Source: Elephas maximus indicus
Taxonomy: Eukaryota; Chordata; Mammalia; Proboscidea; Elephantidae
DNA: 64,000 nucleotides
Direction of reading: 5' to 3'
NCBI RefSeq assembly: GCF_024166365.1
Contig: NC_064842.1
Span: 12,185,001 to 12,249,000, forward strand
This document shows, one piece after another, positions 42,540 through 54,693 of this stretch (positions are counted from its first letter, which is position 1; every line of letters begins with the position of its first letter). The notes beneath the pieces were generated by a model, which was given only the letters and a program-made list of their open reading frames with translations, was not told the DNA's origin and made no database searches. A program made the position numbers and the translations under genes.

Positions 42540-42800
42540 CCCTAGCACAAGCGATGAACGAGGGACATCGTGCGGGACATTTACCTGTCTGCTGCTCTCG
42601 CCTCCTCTTTCGCGGAACAGCGTTGGAGAACCGGAACCGGAAGTGACGCCGGCCACCGCTTCTTGTGAGCATGCGCAAAATCGGCCGCCGGCGCTCTGGC
42701 GCCTCGTGACGCAACCCCCCCCACCTCTAACAACCACTTCGGCTGTGACGTCATCGCCGCTATTCGACCCCGGAAGTGACTGAAACCGACGCGCCCCTGG
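42540..42800 (-). promoter_or_regulatory. TAF1A: TAF1A GC-rich promoter with ETS, NRF1-like and CRE motifs
   Basis: This is the most CpG-dense stretch of the gene neighbourhood. Visible motifs are CCGGAAGTGAC (42637-42647), an NRF1-like core GCATGCGCA (42669-42677), a palindromic CRE TGACGTCA (42746-42753) and a second CCGGAAGTGAC (42770-42780). No TATA box is visible. This is the usual composition of a housekeeping promoter. The two ETS motifs about 130 bp apart around the CRE could support divergent transcription, but no plus-strand gene is recognisable upstream. Confidence 0.8.
42585..42650 (-). other. TAF1A: TAF1A exon 1, non-coding 5' UTR (approximate 5' end)
   Basis: A good donor reads CAGACAG|GTAAAT on the minus strand, with the exon ending at 42585. 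It lies about 1.8 kb upstream of the exon 2 acceptor and just downstream of ETS-like and NRF1-like sites. No coding sequence is needed upstream because the ATG is in exon 2. The donor is seen directly. The transcription start near 42650 is inferred from promoter position only. Confidence 0.6.
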
Positions 42801-43589
42801 TGGCTTGTCTCCGGATGTATGTTGTTGTTACCTGCAGCCGGAGAGTGGGAAAATTTAATTGCAAATGGGGATTAGGCAACAGGAGAGCAACTGGTTGGGA
42901 GGAACAGTCAAAAATGCAGAATGTCACTTTACTCGAGTTCTTTACTCTGCGATGACCGTTCGGTTTCTGCTGGGCTTAGGTGCACTGCGCTACCGGAGGC
43001 TGGCTGCTGGCATTACAAGATAGATTGTTGCATATTCTTTACTTTCTTAAGAGCTCTTTTCTTTTTTATTAAAGTTTAAGTGTCTCTGACTACTTCACCA
43101 TAATTTGAGCTAGAATCTCGTTTTTCTTCTCAACGGGGGCTGTTCTGCGTACGTGTTTAGGGCCACCTTTCATGAAGGACACTGACAAACCTATATGAAA
43201 TAGGGATCGGGTTGGAAGTAAGACGGTTAAACTATGTAAAATAATAGACAGTTGAGGGGTTGTAGAGATGACGATCTGGGAAAAGCAGAGACACGTGGGA
43301 ATACACTGTATGTCTCCAGTGTTTGGACAGCTGATCTGTGAAAGAAGGCTTCAACTACCTTTTCATAGCATCAGAGTACAGAACTAGCACTAACAGGTGA
43401 AAGCTAAAGGAGGGCAGCTTTAAAGTCATTCCAAGAAAGAATTTTGTTCACACCTAAGCCTGCACAAATAATGACATAGGCTCCCCCCAGGAACCTTGGG
43501 GTTTCTCCTCCCAAAAGAGTGAACCATTTGGGCAGAATCAAGATATTATAGAGGAAATTAAAGGATCTAGGAAGACCAAGGGAGAAGTG
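42801..43589. other. Region upstream of TAF1A, nothing recognised
   Basis: It starts in the CpG-rich edge and becomes AT-richer. No plus-strand gene, RNA gene or repeat is recognisable. A divergent non-coding transcript from the promoter could start here, but the sequence does not show one. Confidence 0.4.
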
Positions 43590-43968
43590 ATGCCTTTGAA
43601 TTATGGTGTTGGCAAAGAATACTGAATATACCATGGACTGCCAGAAGAATGAACAAACCTGTCTTGGAAGGACTGCCAGAATGTTTCTTAGAAGCAAGGA
43701 TGGCGAGACTGCCTCCCATAACTTGAGCATGTTACCAGGAGGGACCAGTCCCTGGAGAAGGACATCATGCTTGGCAAAGTGGAGGGTGAGTAAAAAAGAG
43801 GAAGACCATCAATGAGATGGATTGACACAGCAGGCTGCAACAGTGGGCTGAAGCATAGTAAAGATTGTGAGGATGGGGCGGGACTGGGCAGTGTTTTGTT
43901 CTCTTGTACACAGGGTCGTTATGAGCTGGAACTGACTTGCCGGCAGCTAAGAACAACAACAGTAACAC
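43590..43968 (+). mobile_element. RTE 3'-end fragment
   Basis: Sense RTE C-terminal region and tail: CTTTGAATTATGGTGTTGGC, GAATATACCATGGACTGCCA, GGAGAAGGACATCATGCTTG and GATGGGGCGGGACTGGGCAG. A poorly kept tail ends CAGCTAAGAACAACAAC. Confidence 0.9.
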
Positions 43969-44214
43969 CTTATACATGGACTCCTTGAAATGCTATGAAT
44001 ACTTGGTTCTGTGTTGTCTTAGTAAACACTGCAATAGTTACGGACTTGCAAGAAAAGTTCCTCCTGCTGCCCCTTGTGTCATAAGTGCTTGGCCCCACAT
44101 AAGCCTGTGCCCAAGCTTCCCAGGGCAGGGATGACCTAAATCACAGTGTGGTCCAGGAGGGCACACACACAAAAGAACATAGCCATTAGCCTCTAGTCTA
44201 TAGCCTTGGTCAGT

Positions 44215-45052
44215 CTGTATTTATTCCTTTGCCGTGACATATAACATAAAATATCAATATTAACAGGAGTTTGGAAGAAGTTGATTCCAGCCCTCATGGA
44301 TGACTTCGAGGGGTTCAAGACTTTAGTGGAGGAAGTAACTGCAGATATGGTGGAAATAGCAAGAGAACTAGAATTAGAAGTAGCACCTGAAGATGGACTG
44401 AATGGCTGTAATCTCATGATAAAACTTTAATGGATGAAGAGTTGCTTCTTACGATTAGCCGAGAAAGAGTTTTCTTGAGATGGGATCTACTCCTGGTGAA
44501 GATGCCACGAACATTGTTAATCACAACAAAGGATTTACAATATTACATAAACTTAGTTGATAAAGCAGTGGCAGGGTTTGAGAGGATTGACTCCGATTTT
44601 GAAAGAAGTTCTACCGTGCGTAAAATGTTATCAGACAGCATTATGTGCTACAGAGAAATCTTTTGTGAAAGGAAGAATCAGTCAATGCAGCACATTTCAC
44701 GACTGTCTTATTTGAAGAAGTTGTCACAGCCACCCGGAGCAGTCAGCAGCTGTCAACATCAAGGCAAGACCCTTCACCAGCAAAAGACCCTTCACGGCTC
44801 ACTGAAGGCTCAGATGACGATTAGCATTTTTTAGCAATAAAGTATTTTTTAATTAAGGTATGTATATTGTTTTTTTAGATGTAATGCTGTTGCACACTTA
44901 ATAGACTACAGTATAGTGTGAACATAACTTTTACATGCACTGGGAAACCAAAAATTTTGTGCGACTTACTTTATTGCAATATTTGCTGTATTGCGGTGGT
45001 CTGGAACCCAATGCGCAATATCTCCAAGGTATGCCTGTATACATGGCTAGAA
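44215..45052 (+). mobile_element. Tigger1 (pogo family) DNA transposon, 3' part
   Basis: The sequence reads in the transposase C-terminal region ([40 protein letters not shown] within 44430-44834), then the 3' UTR (CTTAATAGACTACAGTATAG) and the 3' terminal repeat ending CTCCAAGGTATGCCTGTA. The 5' part is lost. Stops and frameshifts are present, so it is a fossil. Confidence 0.92.
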
Positions 45053-45650
45053 ATTCATACTGTCACAAAAATGGAGAAAGAATATCTGGTTTTCCTTAAA
45101 GTTCTTCAACACCTCTCGGCCACAGTACATAAAAGAGGGAAAGTAAAGAATGACTATCATTATGTGCCCTACCTTCCTCTTGTCTTTCTCATGGTATCAC
45201 TCTGGTAAAAATTTATGGACCATATTATGTCTAAGCTAATATTATAAACAAGATAAAAAAGGAATGACATGTCAAAAATGCAAACAAAATAAAATGAAGC
45301 CTGCAAAAAGCAGACAGACTCCTATCTAGAAAACATCCCAAAGAACTGAAAGGTGTTCTCACAACTGCTTTGTGCTAAAGAGCCACTGAATATGATGATG
45401 AATTACATTAAAAAACAAAAAAGCCTGCACACTGACATGTAGAGAAGAGTAGTCCCATGAGCCTTTCCTGTGCAGTCTACTGAAGAATGAGCTTCAGACA
45501 ACTAAACGATTGGAGAGACATCTTCATAAATTAACTATACTATACAACAGTTAATAGCATGAATACGACTTTAAAAAATCAATGTGGCAAAAGCAATAAC
45601 ATAAAAACAAAAACAGATCACATAATAACATAGAGAAAAATATTATCCAA
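45053..45650. other. Intergenic DNA, nothing recognised
   Basis: AT-rich sequence with short open frames only. Confidence 0.45.
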
Positions 45651-45651
45651 C

Positions 45652-46262
45652 TGTTGTTTATTGCCCTCAATTCAGCTCCAACTCATGGCCACCTTAAGTA
45701 TAACAAAATGAAATGTTGCCTGGCTCTGTGCCATCTACATGATCATTGATATGTTGGAGTCCATTGTTGTGGCTATTGGGTCAATCCATCCATCGAGGGT
45801 TTCCCTCATTTTAGCTAACCTTCTGCTTTATTAAATGTGATAGCTTTTTCTAGTGATTGGCCTTTCCTGATGATGTGTCCGAAGTAAACAAGATGAAATC
45901 TCACCATCTTCGCTTCTGAGGATCATTCTGGTTGTATTTCTTCTAAGACTGATCCGTTTGTTCTTCTGGAAGCCCACAGTATATTTAGTATTCTTCACCA
46001 ACACCACAAATCAAACACATAAATTCTTCTGTCTTCCTTTTTCACTGTCCAGCCTTCACATGCATATGAGGTGATTGAAAAGACCATAGCTTGGATCAGG
46101 CACACCTTAGTCACCAAGTGACATCTTTGCTTTTTAAAACTTTAAAGAGGTCTTTTTAGCAGATTTACTCACTGCAATAAGTTGTTTGATTTCTTGGTCA
46201 CTGCTTCTATGGGTATTGATTATTGATCCAAGTAGAATACAATCCTCACAACTTCAATTTCA
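45652..46262 (-). mobile_element. Degenerate RTE 3' part
   Basis: Diverged antisense RTE: TATTGCCCTCAATTCAGCTC, GGTCAATCCATCCATCGAGG, CTTTCCTGATGATGTGTCCG and CCAGCCTTCACATGCATATG, ending TCCTCACAACTTCAATTTC. It is more mutated than the copies at 5124 and 20103 and so is probably older. Confidence 0.88.
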
Positions 46263-46339
46263 AACCTTATGGATAATAACAGAACATAAAAAAACCTTAT
46301 GGATAACAACAGCACATATCCAACTGTAAATTCCCTAAA

Positions 46340-46650
46340 CTACATGGACTAGGATCCCACCCCAGGCTTACACTGGAGGAAACACTGTATTCCCAAAGAT
46401 GCACTGCCAGCTTCAGTTATTGCCTTTTTAGTAGCTTAAGCCTCTATATAAAGAAGCTCAGGCTGTCCTGCTGGAGAGAGAGGCCACATGGAGCCAACAG
46501 TCAGCACCTTGGTTCCAGACAGGTCAGGGAGACCATCCCAGACATTACAGTCCAAAACAGGCGCTTCATGCTTGCAATTGCATGAGTGGGTCAGTTGACA
46601 CCACGTGAAGCAGAGGTGAGCTGTTCCCATGGAACCCTGTGTAAATTCTT
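46340..46650 (+). mobile_element. LTR-like host element, left part
   Basis: It contains AAGATGCACTGCCAGCTTCA and CAGACAGGTCAGGGAGACC and runs up to the L1 target duplication TGTAAATTCTT (46640-46650). The right part resumes at 54694. The left boundary is uncertain. Confidence 0.55.
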
Positions 46651-47664
46651 ATTTATCTATTTTTATTAACTTTTATTGAGCTTCAAGTGAACATTTACAA
46701 ATCAAGCCAGACTGTCACATATAAGTTTATATACACCTTACTCCGTACTCCCACTTGCTCTCCCCCTAATGAGTGAGCCCTTCCAGTCTCTCCTTTCGTG
46801 ACAATTTTGCCACCTTCCAACTCTTTCTATCCTCCAATCCCCTCTCCAGACAGGAGATGCCAACACAGTCTCAAGTGTCCACCTGATATAATTAGCTCAC
46901 TCTTCATCAGCATCTCTCTCCTACCCACTGTCCAGTCCCTTTCATGTCTGATGAGTTGTCTTCAGGAATGGTTCCTGTCCCGTGCCAACAGAAGGTTTGG
47001 GGACCATGACCGCCGGGATACCTCTAGTCTCAGTCAGACCATTAAGTCTGGTCTTTTTGTGAGAATTTGGGGCCTGCATCCCACTGATCTCCTGCTCCCT
47101 CAGGGGTTCTCTGTTGTGCTCCCTGTCACGGCAGTCATCGATTGTGGCCGGTCACCAACTAGTTCTTCTGGTCTCAGGATGATGTAGGTCTCTGGTTCAT
47201 GTGGCCCTTTCTGTCTCTTGGGCTCTTAGTTATCGTGTGACCTTGGTGTTGTTCATTCTCCTTTGATCCAGGTGGGTTGAGACCAATTGATGCATCTTAG
47301 ATGGCCGCTTGTTAGCATTTAAGACCCCAGATGCCACATTTCAAAGTGGGATGCAGAATGTTTTCATAAAAGAATTATTTTGCCAATTGACTTAGAAGTC
47401 CCCTTAAGCCATAGTCCCCAAACCCCCGCCCTTGCTCCGCTGACCTTTGAAGCATTCAGTTTATCCCAGAAACTTCTTTGCTTTTGGTCCAGTCCAGTTG
47501 AGCGGACCTTCCATGTATTGAGTATTGTCCTTCCCTTCACCTAAAGCAGTTCTTATCTACTAATTAATCAGTAAAAAACCCTCTCCCCCCTCCCACCCTC
47601 ATAACCACAAAAGTACGTGTTCTTCTCAGTTTATACTATTTCTCAAGATCTTATAATAGTGGTC

Positions 47665-50600
47665 TTATACAATATTTGTCCTTTTGCCATGCAGGTTCCT
47701 CCATGTTATGAAATGTTTCACAGATTCGTCACTGTTCTTTATCGATGTGTAGTATTCCATTGTGTGAATATGCCACAATTTATTTAACCATTCATCCTTT
47801 GATGGACACCTTGGTTGCTTCCAGCTTTTTGCTATTGTAAACAGAGCTGCAATAAACATGGGTGTGCATATATCTGTTTGTGTGAAGGCTCTTATTTCTC
47901 TAGGGTATATTCCGAGGAGTGGGATTTCTGGGTTGTATGGTAGTTCTATTTCTAACTGCTTAAGATAATGCCAGATAGATTTGCAAAGTGGTTGTACCAT
48001 TTTACATCCCCACCAGCAGTGTATAAGAGTTCCAATCTCTCCGCAGCCTCTCCACCATTTATTATTTTGTGTTTTTTGGATTTAAGGCCAGCCTTGTTGG
48101 AGTGAGATGGAATCTCATCGTAGTTTTAATTTGCATTTCTCTAATGGCTAATGATCGAGAGCATTTTCCAATGTATCTGTTAGCTGCCTGAATATCTTCT
48201 TTAGTAAAGTGTGTGTTCATATCCTTTACCCACTTCTTGATTGGGTTGTTTGTCTTTTTGTGGTTGAGTTTTAACAGAATCATATAGATTTTAGAGATCA
48301 GGCACTGGTCGGAGATGTCATAGCTGAAAATTCTTTCCCAGTCTGTAGGTGGTCTTTTTACTCTTTGGTGAAGTCTTTAGATGAGCATAGGTGTTTGATT
48401 TTTAGGAGCTCCCAGTTATCTGGTTTCTCTTCGTCATTTTTGGTAATGTTTTGTATTCTGTTTATGCCTTGTATTTGGGGCTCCTAAGGTTGTCCCTATT
48501 TTATTTTCCATGATCTTTATCGTTTTAGTCTTTATGTTTAGGTCTTTGATCCACTTGGAGTTAGTTTTTGTGCATGGTGTGAGGTATGGGTCCTGTTTCA
48601 TTTTTTTGCAAATGGATATCCAGTTATGCCAGCACCATTTGTTAAAAAGACTATCTTTTCCCCAATTAACTGTCACTGGGCCTTTGTCAAATATCAGCTG
48701 CTCAAATGTGGATGGATTTATATCTGGGTTCTCAATTCTGTTCCACTGGTCTATGTGTCTGTTGTTGTACCAGTACCAGGCTGTTTTGACTACTGTGGCT
48801 GTATAATAGGTTCTGAAATCAGGTAGAGTGAGGCCTCCCACTTTCTTCTTCTTTTTCAGTAATGCTTCGCTTATCCAGGGCTTCTTTCTCTTCCATGTGA
48901 AGTTGGTGATTTGTTTCTCTATCACATTAAAAAATGTCATTGGAATTTGGATCGGAAGTGCATTGTATGTATAGATGGCTTTGGTAGAATAGACATTTTT
49001 ACTATGTTAAGTCTTCCTATCCATGAGCAAGGTATGTTTTTCCACTTAAGTATGTCCTTTTGAATTTCTTGTAGTAGAGCTTTGTAGTTTTCTTTGTATA
49101 GGTCTTTTATATCTTTGGTAAGATTTATTCCTAAGTATTTTATCTTCTTGGGGGCTACTGTGAATGGTATTGATTTGGTTATTTCCTCTTCGATGTTCTT
49201 TTTGTTGATGTAGAGGAATCCAAGTGATTTTTGTATGTTTATCTTATAACCTGAGACTCTGCCAAACTCTTCTATTAGTTTCAGTAGTTTTCTGGAGGAT
49301 TCCTTAGGGTTTTCTGTGTATAAGATCATGTCATCTGCAAATAGAGATAATTTCACTTCCTCCTTGCCAATCCAGATACCCTTTATTTCTTTGTCTAGCC
49401 TAATTGCTCTGGCTAGAACTTCTAGCACAATGTTGAATAAGAGCGGTGATAAAGGGCATCCTTGTCTGGTTCCCGTTCTCAAGGGAAATGCTTTCAGGCT
49501 CTCTCCATTTAGAGTGATGTTGGCTGTTGGCTTTGTATAAAAAAAATTTTTTAGATGCCCTTTATTATGTTGAGGAATTTTCCTTCAATTCCTATTTTGG
49601 TGAGAGTTTTTATCATGAATGGGTGTTGGACTTTGTCAAATGCCTTTTCTGCATCAATTGATAAGATCATGTGGTTTTTGTCTTTTGTTTTATTTATATG
49701 GTGGATTACATTAATGGTTTTTCTAATATTTAACCAGCCTTGCATGCCTGGTATAAATCCCACTTGGTCGTGGTGAATTATTTTTTTGATATGTTGTTCA
49801 ATTCTGTTGGCTAGAATTTTGTTGAGGATTTTTGCATCTCTGTTCATTAGGGATATAGGTCTGTAATTTTCTTTTTTTGTGATGTCTTTACCTGGTTTTG
49901 GTATCAGGCAGATGGTGGCTTCATAGAATGAGTTAGGTAGTATCCCGTCATTTTCTATGCTTTGAAATACCTTTAGTAGTAGTGGTGTTAACTCTTCTCT
50001 GAAACTTTGGTAGAACTCTGCAGTAAAGTCGTTCGGGCCAGGGCTTTTTTTTTGTTGGGAGTTTTTTGATTACCGTTTCAATCTCTTTTTTTGTTATGGG
50101 TCTATTTAGTTGTTCTACTTCTGATTGTGTTAGTTTAGGTAGCTAGTGTTTTTCTAGGAATTCATCCATTTCTTCTAGGTTTGCAAATTTGTTAGAGTAC
50201 AATTTTTCGTAATAATCTGATATGATTCTTTTAATTGCAGTTGGGTCTGTTGTGATGTGGCCCATCTCGTTTCTTATTTGGGTTATTTGTTTCCTTTCCT
50301 GTATTTCTTTAGTCAGTCTGGCCAGTGGTTTATCAATTTTGTTAATTTTTTCAAAGAACCAGCTTTTGGCTTTGTTAGTTCTTTCAATTGTTTTTCTGTT
50401 CTTTAACTCATTTAGTTCAGCTGTAATTTTTATTATTAGTTTTCTTCTGGTGCCTGATGGATTCTTTTGTTGCTCACTTTCTATTTGTTCAAGTTGTAGG
50501 GACAGTTCTCTGATTTTGGCTCTTTCTTCTTTTTATATGTGTGCATTTATTGATATAAATTGGCCTCTGAGCACTGCTTTTGCTGTGTCCCAGAGGTTTT

Positions 50601-51432
50601 GATAGGAAGTATTTTCATTCTCGTTGCATTCTATGAATTTCCTTATTCCCTCCTTAATGTCTTCTATAACCTAGTCTTTTTTCAGCAGGGTATTGTTCAG
50701 TTTCCAAGTATTTGATTTCTTTTCCCTAGTTTTTCTGTTATTGATTTCCACTTTTATGGCCTTGTGGTCTGAGAAGATGCTTTGTAATATTTCGATGTTT
50801 TGGATTCTGCAAAGGTTTGTTTTATGACCTAATATGTGGTCTATTCTAGAGAATGTTCCATGCGCACTAGAAAAAAAAGTATACTTTACAGCAGTTGGGT
50901 GGAGAGTTCTGTATAAGTCAATGAAGTCAAGTTGGTTGATTGTTGTAATTAGGTCTTCCGTGTCTCTATTGAGCTTCTTACTGGATGTCCTGTCCTTCTC
51001 CAAAAGTGGTGTGTTGAAGTCTCCTACTATAATTGTGGAGGTATCTATCTCACTTTTCAGTTCTGTTAAAATTTGATTTATGTATCTTGCAGCCCTGTCA
51101 TTGGGTGCATAAATATTTAATATGGTTATATCTTCCTGGTCAATTGTCCCTTTAATCATTATGTAGTGTCCTTCTTTATCCTTTGTGGTGGATTTAAGTC
51201 TAAAGTCTATTTTGTCAGAAATTAATATTGCTACTCCTCTTCTTTTTTGCTTACTGTTTGCTTGATATATTTTTTCCTATCCTTTGAGTTTTAGTTTGTT
51301 TGTGTCTCTAAGTCTAAGGTGTGTCTCTTGTAGGCAGCATATAGACGGATCGTGTTTCTTTATCTAGTCCGAGACTCTCTGTCTCTTTATTGGTGCATTT
51401 AGTCCATTTACATTCAGCATAATTATAGATAA
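47665..51432 (-). pseudogene. L1 ORF2 (endonuclease / reverse transcriptase), multiply broken
   Basis: The endonuclease starts near MLNVNGLNAPIKRQRVSD, where a TAG at about 51366-51368 replaces the expected Trp. Domain pieces follow: YAPND, VGDFNTPLLEKDR and RIDHILGHK with SDHKAIKVEI (51159-50671), reverse transcriptase [20 protein letters not shown] and [13 protein letters not shown] (49847-49551), and [20 protein letters not shown] with the catalytic FADDMILY (49482-48937). The C-terminal part includes [16 protein letters not shown] (48940-48434) and the terminal [17 protein letters not shown] segment (48000-47665). Several frameshifts separate them. Confidence 0.9.
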
Positions 51433-51897
51433 GTGTTTAGTATTGTCATTTTGATGCCTTTTTATGTGTGTTATTGACAATTTCATTTTTCCACTTACTT
51501 TTTTGTGCTGAGACGTTTTTCTTTGTAAATTGTGAGATCCTCATTTTCATAGTATTTGACTTTATGTTTGCTGAGTCGTTACATTTTTCTTGGTTTTTGA
51601 GTTATGGAGTTGTTATACCTCTTTGTGTTTACCTTAATATTTACCCCTATTTTTCTAAGTAAAAACCTAACTTGTATTGTCCTATATCGCCTTGTATCCC
51701 TCTCCATATGGCAGTTCTGTGCCACCTGTATTTAGTCCCTCTTTTTGATTATTGTGATCTTTTACATATTGACTTCAATGATTCCCTGTTTTGAGCATTT
51801 TTTTTTAATTAATCTTAATTTGTTTTTGTGATTTCCCTATTTGAGTTGATATCAGGATGTTCTGTTCTGTGACCTTGTGTTGTGCTGGTATCTGATA

Positions 51898-52925
51898 TTA
51901 TTGGTTTTCTGACCAGACAATTTCCTTTAGTATTTCTTGTAGCTTTGGTCTGGTTTTTGCAAATTCTCTAAGCTTGTGTTTATCTGTAAATATCTTAATT
52001 TCAGCTTCATATTTCAGAGAGAGTTTTGCTGGATATATGATCCTTGGCTGGCAGTTTTTCTCCTTCAGTGCTCTGTATATGTCGTCCCATTGCCTTCTTG
52101 CCTGCATGGTTTCTGCTGAGTAGTCTGAACTTATTCTTATTGATTCTCCCTTGAAGGAGACCTTTCTTTTATCTCTGGCTGCTTTTAAAATTTTCTCTTT
52201 ATCTTTGGTTTTGGCAAGTTTGATGATAATATGTCTGGTGATTTTCTTTTTGGATCAATCTTATATGGGGTTCGATGAGCATCTTGGATAGATATCCTTT
52301 CGTCTTTCATGATGTCAGGGAAGTTTTCTGTCAGCAGATCTTCAACTATTCTCTCTGTGTTTTCTGTCCTCCCTCCCTGTTCTGGGACGCCAATCACACG
52401 CAAGTTATCCTTCTTGATAGAGTCCCACATGATTCTTAGGGTTTCTTCATTTTTTAAAATTCTTTTATCTGATTTTTTTTCAGCTATGTTGGTGTGAATT
52501 CCCTGGTCCTCCAGATTTCCCACTCTGCATTCTAATTGCTCGAGTCTGCTCCTCTGACTTCCTATTGCATTGTCTAATTCCGTAATTTTATTGTTAATCT
52601 TTTGGATTTCTGCATGCTGTCTCTCTATGGATTCTTGCAACTTATTAATTTTTGCACTATGTTCTTGAATAATCTTTTTGAGTTCTTCAACTGTTTTATC
52701 AGTGTGTTCCTTGGCTTTTTCTGCAGTTTGCCTTATTTCATTTCTGAGGTCATCCCTGATGTCTTGAAGCATTCTGTAAATTAGTTTTTTATATTCTGTA
52801 TCTGATAATTCCCAGATTGTATCTTCATTTGGGAAAGATTTTGATTCTTTTGTTTGGGGGGTTGTAGAAGCTGTCATGGTCTGCTTCTTTATGTGGTTTG
52901 ATATCGACTGCTGTCTCCAAGCCAT
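51898..52925 (-). pseudogene. L1 ORF1 (RNA-binding chaperone), frameshifted
   Basis: It starts MAWRQQSISNH at 52925. A coiled-coil stretch follows (VEELKKIIQEHSAKINKLQE, then QKINNKITELDNAIGSQRSR), then an RRM-like part (DSIKKDNLRVIGVPEQGGR, ISIQDAHRTPYKIDPKRKSP). A frameshift between about 52185 and 52260 moves the C-terminal domain (ARRQWDDIYRALKEKNCQPR, ending VWSENQ at 51898) into another frame. The intact form would be about 340 residues. Confidence 0.9.
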
Positions 52926-54013
52926 CACTAAGATATTGTAGTGATTTATTCTATATTTGCTCACTGAGTCTTATCTTGTTTTGTTTTCTTTCAGTATACG
53001 TGGATGGGCTACTAGATTGTGCTGTCTTGATTGTTGTAGCCCTTGACTTACTTATGACCTATTACCAGCTGGTTTGGGCTGTTGCCAGATATGTATGCCT
53101 GAGTCTATTCACTATTCTTGAGTAGAATCTGATTTTTGGTCATCAAATGTGTGCTGCACCCTAACACCTATTCACCTCGAGAAGTAGTGGTGATAGTTGT
53201 GTGCACCAGATTCTATTAGCAGCTGGGGTTCACACTCCAGGGGGGGCAGGATGCTGACAGGTTTCCCTCAAGTGTCAGTGAGGTAGGTGTGTCTCTATTC
53301 CTAAAGCACCTTGGTGGGAGGGCTCTGCAGCTGTACCTTAGGCCCCCAATGCAAGTACCTCTACACATTGGTAGGTGTCACCCTCCTTAGACCCCTAAGG
53401 CAAGAGGCTAGGTGGTCTGGGGGGAGCTTCAGCCCTCAGTTCCCTGTTGTGGGTCAGTTAGGGCTCTGTGGAATAAGCAGAGATATCAGACCTGGGAAAC
53501 TTGTTTTTCCAGTAAATCCGCTAAAAAAAAAATGCAGTCAGATCCCTATCAGAAATGCCTTTGCATTATAATAGCCACCTTGTTCTCTGTAGGGATGAAA
53601 GCCCGAGATATGGATCATATATGCTTGGCTGGAGCTGGTTCTGTGTTTTTAGTCCAATTAGGGAAGGATTTTTGTTCCCTGGGTTTTTTGTGGTTGCTTC
53701 TCTCAGGCCGAAAGAATGGGTTAGGAAAAGACCAAAAAAAAAAAAGGGAAAAGAAAACCCGTGGAGCGGAGCCGTTCTCCCTCTGGCTCAGGAAATTCCA
53801 ATGTTAATGAAGCTGCCTGGGAAGGGGAGGGGAGGGTTCAGAAAAGCAGGAGAGAGTAGCACCCCGGAATATAGCCAAAGTTGCTTATCTTGCTTGGGAT
53901 GACTATTTTATCTGAGATTCCCGAGGGGCGTGTCGCCTATGTGTGCTGGCTGTGTAGAGATTGCCCCCGAGTGTCTAGCCCGCAGAAGCCGTGGTCAGTT
54001 CCTCCGCTGCCAG

Positions 54014-54515
54014 TCCAAAGCCCAGCATCAAGGTTCCACGGCTGGGACGCTGCACTCCTGGCTCCAAAATCAGTCGCTGCCTCCAGGGGACTTCTCCTCC
54101 CACCAGCCATGTCGCCATGCCGCCGGCGTGGACCGGCTGGGCCCCCTCCCAGGGTCAGTTCAAGGGGGTAGGTCTGCGCCCCGTGTTTGCGCCGTGACAG
54201 GATGCCACGTTCAGCTCCCCTGTGCCCAGTCCAAAGCCCGGCGCCAAGGTTCCACGGCTGGGACGCTGCACTCCTGGCTCCAAAATCAGTCGCTGCCTCC
54301 GGGGGACTTCTCCTCCCACCAGCCGCGTCGCCGCACCGCCCACGTGGACTGGCTGGGCCCCCTCCCAGGGTCAGTTCAGGGGGGTAGGGCTGCGCCCCGT
54401 GTTTGCGCCATCACAGGATGTTGTGTTCAGCTCCCCTGCTCCCAGTCCTAAGCCCGGCGCCAAGGTTACCTGACTGGGACGCTGGCTCCAGGCTCCGAAA
54501 ACAGTCGCTGCTTCC
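54014..54515 (-). promoter_or_regulatory. L1 5' UTR with 216-bp tandem monomers
   Basis: Units start at 54014, 54230 and 54446 (plus-strand coordinates), exactly 216 bp apart. Each begins TCCAAAGCCC or TCCTAAGCCC, followed by GGTTCCACGGCTGGGACGCT in the first two units. The third is partial (about 70 bp). They are GC- and CpG-rich. By analogy with monomeric L1 promoters in mouse, these probably act as the promoter. Confidence 0.9.
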
Positions 54516-54693
54516 CCATAGTTGTTCGTTCTCCATCTCTGTCACTCAGGTCAACTCTTTAAATCTGTGTTTGTTGTTCAGGGTTCGTAGATTGTCATGT
54601 ATGTGATCAATTCACTTGTTTTTCCGAGTCTTTGTTGCAAGAGGGATCCGAGGTAGCGTCTACCTAGTCAGCCATCTTGGCCCCCTCCTGCTA

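Larger units (their letters stand above)
46651..54690 (-). mobile_element. Full-length afrotherian L1 (inactive)
   Basis: It is flanked by the 11-bp duplication TGTAAATTCTT (46640-46650 and 54694-54704). In minus-strand order: a GC-rich 5' UTR with 216-bp monomers starting near 54690, ORF1 at 52925-51898, ORF2 at about 51430-47665, and a 3' UTR of about 1 kb ending in an A-rich tail at 46651-46680. At about 8 kb it is longer than typical human L1, because of long UTRs. Frameshifts and stops in both ORFs exclude activity. Confidence 0.95.

Noticed and set aside
42390-42783. Open frames of 79-115 residues over the TAF1A promoter
   Set aside because: They fall in CpG-rich DNA, lack a homologous or conserved-looking product and overlap the promoter motifs and exon 1.
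44430-44834. 134-residue plus-strand frame as a gene
   Set aside because: It is the C-terminal transposase relic of a Tigger1 element, with the 3' terminal repeat following.
53930-54451. 173-residue open frame on the plus strand
   Set aside because: It is produced by the 216-bp (72-codon) tandem units of the L1 5' UTR on the opposite strand; the repeating amino-acid pattern follows the DNA repeat.
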